This document shows positions 15,853 through 22,180 of a DNA stretch of 22,180 nucleotides, one piece after another. The stretch's first letter is position 1. Each line of letters begins with the position of its first letter. Where the stretch lies: the NCBI GenBank assembly GCA_964522605.1, contig CAZFWV010000085.1, positions 1 through 22,180 of the forward strand. The letters run 5' to 3'. Position numbers and translations under genes: made by a program. The stretch is from CAVZLD01 sp964522605 (GTDB lineage Bacteria > Planctomycetota > Planctomycetia > Pirellulales > Pirellulaceae). The notes below the pieces were generated by a model. It made no database searches. It had not been told where the DNA came from and saw nothing but the letters and a program-made list of their open reading frames with translations.

Positions 15853-16913
15853 GGTGTCGTGTTCCGTTGATCGCTAGGTAAAAGGTTTGTCTCGACTTCA
15901 GAATGCGCAGAGTATTTGATGCGGAAGTTTTCCGCTCCACGCGCATCGGGAAACGAAGGACGTCGCGTGGCCCGTCCATCTCCATCGCCGTCCAATGTGG
16001 CTTCTTCGACCTTGACCCAGCCACGCGCTGAGTATCGCTGATCGACACGCTGGCGGGTTGCCTGGAAGATCTCCAGCAGGTCGATCCATCCGTCCTTGTT
16101 CGCATCCGTCGCGTTGTCCCGTAAAGCTTCGACGAGGGCGAGCGGGAACTCAGTGCGGTTGTCGGGATCCGCCGGTTCCGTGGCGGAGAGGATCGCGCGA
16201 TGGGGACCGCCCAGATGGGCGGCGAAGCGACCGGCGGCTGCGGTCGTCAGGACAATTGCCAAACGGCCCCGGGCGGAGCCGATCTGCAAGAACTCTCCCA
16301 GTTCTCGACCGCTCACATCATCGCCCGGCAAATTGTAAAAAACGCCCCCATCCAGTGAATTCGCGTGTCCCAGCAGGATAAGCCAAACATCGCCTGGATT
16401 CTGTTCGACGTGACGAGCAATCGTTTGCAGACTGCTTTGCAGCGTCGCTCGATTGCATATGCTGCCGTAGGGCGGATTCTCGCTGCCGTAAAGCACGCGG
16501 ATATCCTCGTGGCTTACGAGGAAACGTCTGTGCAGTGTTTCCTGCAATCGGCGAATCACGTCGGTAAAGAGACTGTCGTGTTTCTGGTCTCCAGAGAGAC
16601 CACAGATGATCCAGACTATCGGTGATGCTCCGTCAGCTCCGTTGTCTCCGGCTGATGGCTGCAATTCAGTCGACTCGGCCGCAAGACCGGTCGAACGAAC
16701 AGGGCAGCCGCCGAGAAGACTGAAACTCCAGCAGACGAGAAGAAGTTTCCATACCGAGATTCGGGAGGGCGAGGCGCCTGCCGAGCCGAAGATGCAACAA
16801 ACGCCGGCTCGGTAGGAGCCTCGCCCTCCCAGTTTTGAAACTGCCTCGAACAGAAGGTGCACTCTGCACTTCGTGCTTGTCGAGAAACGCTGTCGTTCCT
16901 GAAACCGCAGCAT
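15849..16913 (-). CDS. Caspase/C13-like predicted lipoprotein lacking the catalytic Cys
   Basis: 354 residues from the ATG at 16913, which follows the upstream stop by one base (TAG C ATG). Residues 54-70 form a lipoprotein signal (KLLLVCWSFSLLGGC, Cys70), but it sits unusually far from the start because a palindromic element encodes residues of about 28-51. The mature domain has a caspase/legumain-like pattern: a first strand IVWIICGLSGD (99-109), the His motif LILLGHANSLDGG (178-190, His183), then RLAIVLTTAAAGRFAAHLGG (217-236), where active members carry the catalytic Cys. Here it is TTAAAG, so no nucleophile is present. An EF-hand-like calcium loop DANKDGWIDLLE (270-281) and a second acidic loop DGDGDG follow. 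The gene overlaps moxR by four bases. It is probably a non-catalytic binding protein of the operon. The fold is inferred from motifs. Confidence 0.78.
   Translation of the reverse strand: MLRFQERQRFSTSTKCRVHLLFEAVSKLGGRGSYRAGVCCIFGSAGASPSRISVWKLLLVCWSFSLLGGCPVRSTGLAAESTELQPSAGDNGADGASPIVWIICGLSGDQKHDSLFTDVIRRLQETLHRRFLVSHEDIRVLYGSENPPYGSICNRATLQSSLQTIARHVEQNPGDVWLILLGHANSLDGGVFYNLPGDDVSGRELGEFLQIGSARGRLAIVLTTAAAGRFAAHLGGPHRAILSATEPADPDNRTEFPLALVEALRDNATDANKDGWIDLLEIFQATRQRVDQRYSARGWVKVEEATLDGDGDGRATRRPSFPDARGAENFRIKYSAHSEVETNLLPSDQRNTTP
16763..16830. repeat. Long imperfect palindrome inside the caspase-like gene
   Basis: 26-base arms at 16763-16788 and 16805-16830 match at 24 of 26 positions, with a 16-base loop. 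The left arm begins GGGAGGGCGAGGC and the right arm ends GCCTCGCCCTCCC. It resembles a palindromic element that recurs in planctomycete genomes (peptides of the GEAPAEP or GSAGASPS type in many predicted proteins; recalled, not searched). It lies between the start codon and the signal sequence of the caspase-like lipoprotein and keeps the frame open. Confidence 0.75.
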
Positions 16914-16914
16914 G

Positions 16915-19188
16915 CTACCCTCGCAACCGACGGACGATCCACTCCAGACTGAGCACAGCCAGCAGGCAGGCCCAGATCCCGGCTCGATCCCAAAGAGGTA
17001 CCAATCTTCGTTCTAGTTGTTGACTCTTCTCGGAGTGAAAACTCTCACACAGCTCGACTAGATCCTGCGGCGTCCGAATGGATCGTCCTCCCGTTGCCTC
17101 GGCCAGTTGGCTCATGAATTGGGGATCCGGCGTTGGCTCGAGAAACTCTTTTTGCCGTTGCAAGACCCGGATCGGCACACGGTCCTCCCACTGAACATCC
17201 TCGCCCGCGTCGGAACTCGAGGCAAAGAGCAACTCGAACTGCCCGGGTTCGATCGTTTTGGGGAGTAGGATCTCGCCGTGAAAAGACTGCTCTTCCGGGG
17301 CGTACTGTAATTCAACGGGCGAGTGCGAACCGGGTGTCAGACATGCAGTGACTCGCCGTTCCGATACTTCCGCCGGGTCGACATACACGACGAACTTCGC
17401 ATGGACGCGGACTCGATCGCCCGGTTCACACTGGATGCGATCGGTTTCACCAAGAATTGTTGATGCCTGACGCCGTTGACTCTTTTCTGCCAGCCAGCGA
17501 ATAGCAGATACCCAGAACCGCTTGAAGTACTCGTTATTCTGGCCGTTCGGCCCCCAGGCTGTGTTGTGCAACTTGCCCCAATCTGCCGTGACATCCGGCG
17601 TGAACGCCATCGAACGGCCGCGTCCATATTGCTGCACGCAGATGATTGGCATGTTGTTTTGCTCTTTCCAGTAGGCCAAGACGGTGGCCCCAGGCTTTGC
17701 ACGGTTGACGAAGTTGGATCCCAGGAAATTGGGATGATTGGCAAAGATCTGCTGGTTTACGTCAGGATCGGCATCCAACTTCAGGATGGGGTGTTCGAAT
17801 GCTTCTGAAGGAAAAACGGGTCGAAAGGGGACGGATCGATCACCACGACGGGTCATATCCACCGGGATCATTTGCTCCCAGACCGTTCGATCCCAGTATC
17901 CGGAACCGAAACTTGTAACCCCGCCAATCATGATAAAGCCGCCGCCTCGCCTCGCGACCAAATCGCGAACCCATTCCAGTTGTTGCTGGTCTGGATCATC
18001 CGGTGGATTGAACCGATTCAGTTTGATGTCGCTGACGATGACAACATCGTAGGCGTTGAACTCTTCACGTGTTCGGGGAACGCCTGTACCTCGGAAGGCT
18101 TGTGCACCGACCATCCGGAAAATCTGGCTGCGATCACCGTATTGGTTGGTATCTACGAGCGTATCGCACTCGATATCTTCTTGTTCGTTAAGGGCCTTCT
18201 CCAGAAACTCATGCTGAAAATAATCCCAACGATTGGAAACATCGTTCCGATAGGTCGCTTCGATGTAGAGTACGCGAATCGACGGATCATGAATTCCGAG
18301 ATCAAAGGAATACTCGTTGTCGACAAGTGTCAACTCTTGATCGGAGCACGCCAGATCAACGACGAAATGTGCCGGATTGGCACCCATGGGGAATTCGAGC
18401 TGGATGTCGGTTGACGCGTCTGCGATCTCGACTTCTTGACGAGCAACGACGTTTGCATCGGGATCCCGCACACGGACGATTGCTGTTACCGGCGCGCCTC
18501 CAGACCGGCGAATACGAACACGCACCGGGACCCGGGCACCGCGCCGGACGGCACGCGGAGCGGAAACGCCATCGAGGGACAGGTTTAACGGTCGCCAATC
18601 ATCCCCGATGGTGGCCGTTGAGATCGTCAGACCGCGTTGTCGCACCGTTTTCAAGACGGGCGACAATTCCCGAACGTCGTGGATTCTCCCGTCACTCATG
18701 ACAACCATTCCGCAGAGGTTGTCACTCGTCTCACGCTGCAGCAAATCACGGAGGGAGCCTGCAAGCAGGCTCTGATTCCCCTCCACGATCGGCCTCAAGC
18801 CTGCCGCGTAGTCGATTTCGCTTAATCGTTCATCGAACGTGTACGCCACCAAATCGGTGGAGAAGCGTTTGTCGGTGAATAGCGGTTCAATCAAGTCCTC
18901 CGCTTGCTCAATCCGCGGTTGTTCCCGGCCAATGCTCATACTCCGAGATGTGTCAAGAACGAGTGCCAGCCGCGTCCGTACGATGGCTTCGTCGGTTTTC
19001 GGGACGCTTGGGTTTGCGAGAATCAGCAGCACGCCCGCGATCGTTACGGCTCGTAGCGACCAGATGAGGTAGCGCGTCCGCTGGGGAAAGACTCGATGAC
19101 TGCCGCGAACCGTCCAGGCTGCCAGCAGTGCAAGAAGAAGACCTGCCGCGACGAATAGTAGTGTCGGAAACGGATGATTCCAGGTCAT
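16915..19188 (-). CDS. VWA-domain membrane protein with glutamine-amidotransferase-like domain
   Basis: 757 residues from the ATG at 19188 (GGGAAG at 19193-19198). An upstream in-frame ATG at 19212 adds eight residues and has a weaker site. Two N-terminal helices (about 8-26 and 40-58) anchor it. A VWA domain follows with the metal-site motif VLDTSRSM (77-84, DxSxS), and MVVMSDGR at about 161-168. After a beta-rich linker comes an alpha/beta domain of about 304-570 of the class I glutamine-amidotransferase-like type (IRVLYIEATYRND, YDVVIVSDIKLN, GGGFIMIGGVTSFGSGYWD). In it the expected nucleophile elbow has no Cys, so it is probably non-catalytic. One C-terminal helix (about 737-753) ends the protein. 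It lies between the BatA-type gene and the caspase-like gene. By family knowledge such proteins are partners of MoxR ATPases. Confidence 0.9.
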   Translation of the reverse strand: MTWNHPFPTLLFVAAGLLLALLAAWTVRGSHRVFPQRTRYLIWSLRAVTIAGVLLILANPSVPKTDEAIVRTRLALVLDTSRSMSIGREQPRIEQAEDLIEPLFTDKRFSTDLVAYTFDERLSEIDYAAGLRPIVEGNQSLLAGSLRDLLQRETSDNLCGMVVMSDGRIHDVRELSPVLKTVRQRGLTISTATIGDDWRPLNLSLDGVSAPRAVRRGARVPVRVRIRRSGGAPVTAIVRVRDPDANVVARQEVEIADASTDIQLEFPMGANPAHFVVDLACSDQELTLVDNEYSFDLGIHDPSIRVLYIEATYRNDVSNRWDYFQHEFLEKALNEQEDIECDTLVDTNQYGDRSQIFRMVGAQAFRGTGVPRTREEFNAYDVVIVSDIKLNRFNPPDDPDQQQLEWVRDLVARRGGGFIMIGGVTSFGSGYWDRTVWEQMIPVDMTRRGDRSVPFRPVFPSEAFEHPILKLDADPDVNQQIFANHPNFLGSNFVNRAKPGATVLAYWKEQNNMPIICVQQYGRGRSMAFTPDVTADWGKLHNTAWGPNGQNNEYFKRFWVSAIRWLAEKSQRRQASTILGETDRIQCEPGDRVRVHAKFVVYVDPAEVSERRVTACLTPGSHSPVELQYAPEEQSFHGEILLPKTIEPGQFELLFASSSDAGEDVQWEDRVPIRVLQRQKEFLEPTPDPQFMSQLAEATGGRSIRTPQDLVELCESFHSEKSQQLERRLVPLWDRAGIWACLLAVLSLEWIVRRLRG

Positions 19189-19222
19189 ACGGCTTCCCAA
19201 CGCCAACACCATACCAAGTTGC

Positions 19223-21151
19223 CTATCGCCGATCAGCCAGCCAATTTTCCACGGCCAAAACGATCAGCAGCATCACAGCGATGTGACGCCAAAACTCATT
19301 GGGGCGCACGCGTTTCTCAGGTAAACCGCTTTCATCGATTCCCAGGCGTGCGTCATCACTCGAAGGCGGTAACCCCAGTCTGCGCCGGAACTCGGACTCA
19401 CTTGTGCCGATCAGGCTCGACTCCAACGGATCTGCCGTGACGACCTCATATTGGTCCGTGTTTTTGTAGATGCCGACGGGACGAGTCTCATCGATTCCCT
19501 GAACCCGGCGACGCACTGCACGTCGTTGCGCAGTGCGATCTCCCAGCAAAGTGAACAGCTCGCGAATCAAGGGTACAAAACTGCGCTGCAGGGGCAGATC
19601 CTGCCAATCGCGATCAACGGGATTGCCGAAAACGACGATGCGTCCGTCTCCCATTTTCTGCTCGATGATGGCCGGTTCCCGATTCGTAAATGCAGCCAGC
19701 GTGGTCGTATTCATCGTGGGATCAAGACGAAGAGAATCACGAAACACGAGTCTTCGCAAGCCGTCGAGCGAGTCTCCGCGAAAGGCGGTCAGCAGCGCAT
19801 GGTCCGTCGTCCAATGGACTAAGCGGGCGGGTGTATGAACTTCCTTGCTCACGACGTGAGCGGGAAAGATACCGGCCTGAATCATGGGCTGATAGGTCGC
19901 TTCCGAAACCTGGTCGCCCAGGAAAAAAATCAGCGATCCTCCATCTTGGACGAAGCGTTTTAACTGTGCCACTTCTGTTGCTGGCAGGTAGCGAACATTG
20001 CACAAGGCGATCACCGCGCAACCTTGGATGTCGCCGATTTTCTCTCGCTTCGTTACCCGAAATTTCGAAGCAACTCCTTCGCGCTCGGTCGTCGTCAACG
20101 CCGCTTGCAGAAAGTACGTTTCATCGCCAAACCGCGTTGCTCCAGGCTGACCGTTGACCAGAAGAACATCCACCGGACGACGCAGTTGGACCACAAAAGG
20201 CGAAACATTGTCGGTCGTCAGTCCGTCCTCGGTCAGAATTTGGATGTGGCCGGTGTACGTACCCGGACTGGGCGGTCGCCAGGGGATCGTCAAATGATTG
20301 CTGCGGCAGGCGATGCGTTGTCGATGGATCTCCGTTCCCTCGATGGCCACCTCGATATCGATCGGTTCCCCTTCCACGGAATCCGGCGTCGAGGAAAAGA
20401 CACGCACATCGGCGTCCAGCAGAGATTGAGGAGAAAACGTCTCGCCTGCGGTGATGCCCTGCTGGATCGCGGCATTCCAATCGTCACTGGATCCCGTCGC
20501 GACGATCTCAATCGGAACGTCGGCGGGCAGTCCTTCCCAAGCAGCTGCGGGCAGTCCGCTCTCTTGCAGGTCTGTAAAGAGGTAGACGCGACGATTTGGT
20601 CGGCGGGCACCGGTTTTCGAATCGGAAGTCGCTGTGCTGCGCATTTGAGTCGCCAGCCAACGGCCCAGTGCTTCGTAGTCGGTGCGTCCGCCGATGGGAG
20701 GTGACGGTTGCTTCTGCGGATCCCATGGCCTCACCTGGTCAGCAAATACGACGGTGGTTAGCCGGACGCCTTGCGGCAACGAACGGAGCAACCGACGCAA
20801 CTTTTGCTGCGCGATCGCCGCCTTCGTGTCGCCGAATACCGTGGCCGCCATGCTGCCGGAGACGTCCATCGCCACCCAGACTTGCGAAGGCTGGTTGACA
20901 TCCATGTTGTCGCTTGCCCGAAATGGTCGGGCAAACAGTAAGGCGAGCAAGATGACGATTGCGATACGAGCTGCCAGCAGAGGTAGATTCTCAAGTCGAT
21001 TCCACCGCCGCCGCTGCCGCAGAGACTCGTGCAGAAAGCGTAAGGTGCCCAGTTTCGCCGGCTGAAAATGGCGGCTGCGCATTAAGTGAATCAGTAGTGG
21101 CACTGCCACGGCAAGCAAGCCAAGCAACATGCCCGCATTGACGAATGTCAT
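19223..21151 (-). CDS. BatA-type VWA-domain membrane protein
   Basis: 642 residues. The N-terminus is the aerotolerance-regulator (BatA) domain: helix 1 (about 5-23), the basic loop RSRHFQPAKLGTLRFLHESL, helix 2 (about 57-75), then a VWA domain with a complete MIDAS start MDVSGSM (95-101, Asp96). The middle has beta-rich segments and an alpha/beta part with VDVLLVNGQPGATRFGDETY and FVQDGGSLIFFLGDQV, similar to the amidotransferase-like fold of the next gene. The C-terminus has a final helix (about 622-638). It is the first complete gene of the right-hand operon and has no clear ribosome binding site, although a short open frame ends 4 bases before its ATG. It is likely an inner-membrane protein with the VWA domain outside or in the periplasm, acting with MoxR and DUF58. 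Confidence 0.92.
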   Translation of the reverse strand: MTFVNAGMLLGLLAVAVPLLIHLMRSRHFQPAKLGTLRFLHESLRQRRRWNRLENLPLLAARIAIVILLALLFARPFRASDNMDVNQPSQVWVAMDVSGSMAATVFGDTKAAIAQQKLRRLLRSLPQGVRLTTVVFADQVRPWDPQKQPSPPIGGRTDYEALGRWLATQMRSTATSDSKTGARRPNRRVYLFTDLQESGLPAAAWEGLPADVPIEIVATGSSDDWNAAIQQGITAGETFSPQSLLDADVRVFSSTPDSVEGEPIDIEVAIEGTEIHRQRIACRSNHLTIPWRPPSPGTYTGHIQILTEDGLTTDNVSPFVVQLRRPVDVLLVNGQPGATRFGDETYFLQAALTTTEREGVASKFRVTKREKIGDIQGCAVIALCNVRYLPATEVAQLKRFVQDGGSLIFFLGDQVSEATYQPMIQAGIFPAHVVSKEVHTPARLVHWTTDHALLTAFRGDSLDGLRRLVFRDSLRLDPTMNTTTLAAFTNREPAIIEQKMGDGRIVVFGNPVDRDWQDLPLQRSFVPLIRELFTLLGDRTAQRRAVRRRVQGIDETRPVGIYKNTDQYEVVTADPLESSLIGTSESEFRRRLGLPPSSDDARLGIDESGLPEKRVRPNEFWRHIAVMLLIVLAVENWLADRR

Positions 21152-21240
21152 GGCTTTATGCGCCCGAACGTCTTACGAATGCAACGCGAATCTTGGAAAG
21201 CTCCGAAGCAATATCCTCCGGGCGGATCCCTGGCGTACTC

Positions 21241-21366
21241 CTTTCTAAGTTGCACGTTTCGTTAGTTCGTAGCCGAATTCGTGAGAATTCGGGGGCTTTG
21301 TCGGTGAGTCCCCCTGCTCGAGACCTCCGAATTCTCACGAATTCGGCTACGTGCAACTTCAGAAAG
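21241..21366. repeat. Nested palindromic element, MITE-like
   Basis: Perfect 24-base inverted arms at 21269-21292 and 21327-21350 are enclosed by outer arms of about 15-16 bases (21241-21255 and 21351-21366, one base of difference). The outer arm on the left is separated by 13 extra bases (21256-21268). Each inner arm is itself a small palindrome (GAATTC GTGA GAATTC). The 126-base unit with terminal inverted repeats and no ORF fits a non-autonomous mobile or REP-type element. Confidence 0.75.
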
Positions 21367-21466
21367 CGCCAGCGAAGGGGTCAGGGCAACCCCGCAATTC
21401 GCGGAAGATCTGTCCTCGAACGTCCCCTCGGCAGAATGAACGGGTTACCAGGCCCCACCTCTTCGT

Positions 21467-21524
21467 GAATAGACACGAATGGGTTTTGGAATTGAACACA
21501 AAAACGGAGAATTTTTCGCCATCG
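21467..21524 (+). repeat. Left arm of a widely spaced inverted repeat
   Basis: GAATAGACACGAA (21467-21479) and GAATTGAACA (21489-21498) recur in inverse orientation at 21926-21938 and 21907-21916, with the same 9-base spacing. The similarity weakens but continues, without gaps, to about 21524. It pairs with the right arm near the sigma factor start. Confidence 0.65.
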
Positions 21525-21784
21525 CGGAAATAGTCCTGTAATAAGTCCACCTCACAGGTGTCATATTGCCAGACAGACCCAAGGAGTTGGATGATGTGGA
21601 TACTGACATAACGCTGCCGACACGGACATCCTGGTTTCCGCCTGCACGCAAGGCGTCATGCCACAAGGCCTTCTGCACCAACTCCGAGTTTTTTCACAAC
21701 GACGCGACGTTTGACAACTGATCGGAGCAGATCTGTCGTCCAAATCGGGCAGTGGTCTTTTTTTGCACGGGAGAAGGTCTCTTT

Positions 21785-21810
21785 CGTAGGCCGACTTGTC
21801 TCAGGTCGGC
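21785..21810. repeat. REP-like 26-base palindromic element, copy 2
   Basis: GCCGACTTG (21790-21798) and CAGGTCGGC (21802-21810) form a 9-bp stem with one G-T pair and a 3-base loop. It matches 21 of 26 bases of the element at 9809-9834 without gaps. It lies inside the space between the two inverted arms upstream of the sigma gene. Confidence 0.6.
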
Positions 21811-21880
21811 ACCGCCGTCAAACCCGCGAACAGCTGACCGAATGCCCCCCATTGGATTGGTAAGGTCCAAGGCCGCCAGA

Positions 21881-21938
21881 CGAATTCGGAAAGTTTCTCG
21901 GTTTTCTGTTCAATTCGAGATTCCGTTCGTGTCTATTC
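21881..21938 (-). repeat. Right arm of a widely spaced inverted repeat
   Basis: Inverse partner of 21467-21524. The strongest blocks are 21926-21938 and 21907-21916. It ends about 5 bases before the ribosome binding site of the sigma factor gene, so it lies in that gene's leader or promoter. Confidence 0.65.
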
Positions 21939-21959
21939 GAACAGGAGATTTGTCGCGTG

Positions 21960-22180
21960 ATGGACGTGGCAGAGCGGAATACTGGGCGGTTGATTCAGCA
22001 GTCGCGAGACGGCGATCTGGCGGCGCTGGGCCAGCTGCTGGATCGGTATCGGAATTACCTGACCCTGCTGGCCCGCCTGCAGATCGGCCCGGACTTACGG
22101 ACCAAGATCGCGGCCTCCGATGCGGTGCAAGAAACCTTCCTGCAGGCCCATCGCAGTATCGGTCAGTTCCGGGGATCGAC
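21960..22180 (+). CDS. ECF-type RNA polymerase sigma factor, 3' end cut by window edge
   Basis: 73 codons are visible. The start (MDVAERNTGRLIQQSRDGD) and the region 2 core (LGQLLDRYRNYLTLLARLQ, then SDAVQETFLQAHRSIGQFRG) match the planctomycete ECF sigma-70 subfamily, in which region 2 binds core polymerase and the -10 element. AGGAGA at 21943-21948 lies 11 bases before the ATG at 21960 and 8 before an in-frame GTG at 21957, so the GTG is a possible start. Region 4 and any C-terminal extension lie outside the window, so the subgroup cannot be set. No anti-sigma gene is visible. In these bacteria such factors often sit next to a serine/threonine kinase gene, which could be checked just beyond the window. 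Confidence 0.9.
   Translation, partial: MDVAERNTGRLIQQSRDGDLAALGQLLDRYRNYLTLLARLQIGPDLRTKIAASDAVQETFLQAHRSIGQFRGS

Larger units (their letters stand above)
21152..21956. other. Gene-poor intergenic region rich in inverted repeats
   Basis: About 800 bases between the start of the BatA-type operon and the sigma factor gene, which are divergent. It holds a nested palindrome (21241-21366), a pair of inverted arms 356 bases apart (21467-21524 and 21881-21938), and a REP-like hairpin (21785-21810). Short open frames here are at most about 78 codons and show no recognisable domain. The stretch 21156-21240, read on the minus strand, is open and ends 4 bases before the BatA-type start; it may be the tail of a lost gene. 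Both promoters must lie here, but none is clear. Confidence 0.6.

Noticed and set aside
21561..21743. Short ORFs in the right-hand intergenic region
   Set aside because: They are 60-78 codons long, overlap one another in different frames, and have neither clear ribosome binding sites nor recognisable domains.

Overview
The window looks like a draft chromosome segment from a GC-rich planctomycete, most likely of the Pirellula/Rhodopirellula type. This is inferred from gene content, from short palindromic elements of a style common in that group, and from the ECF sigma factor at the right edge. Identification rests on reading the sequence alone. No tRNA, rRNA, CRISPR array, integrase or transposase gene was seen. 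A run of exactly 100 N (14932-15031) marks a scaffold join.

Left region (1-6029, all minus strand, read right to left): a large secreted TPR protein, a second secreted TPR protein joined to it by an ATGA overlap, an ExbB/TolQ/MotA-type proton channel, and two tandem ExbD/TolR-type partners, the last cut by the window edge. This reads as one operon for a Tol/Exb-like, proton-motive-force-driven envelope machine with periplasmic TPR scaffolds.

Middle region (6205-10696): a divergent plus-strand membrane protein with three copies of one domain and an internal signal-peptide-like segment; a convergent minus-strand malate dehydrogenase; and a small plus-strand predicted lipoprotein.

Right region (10749-21151, all minus strand): a long operon read as BatA-type VWA protein, VWA plus glutamine-amidotransferase-like membrane protein, caspase/C13-like lipoprotein, MoxR AAA+ ATPase, DUF58 protein, and a large DUF4175-like membrane/coiled-coil protein. 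This is the MoxR/DUF58/VWA type of module, thought to act as a chaperone or assembly system at the cell envelope. Two things break its apparent annotation. The N gap fuses MoxR and DUF58 into one false ORF. One in-frame TGA splits the DUF4175-like protein into two ORFs in the same frame.

Far right (21152-22180): about 800 bp without a convincing gene, rich in inverted repeats, then the first 73 codons of an ECF sigma factor on the plus strand.

The most notable points are the in-frame TGA, the caspase-like protein that keeps its His motif but lacks the Cys, a palindromic element lying inside that protein's N-terminal coding region, and the layered inverted repeats upstream of the sigma factor.
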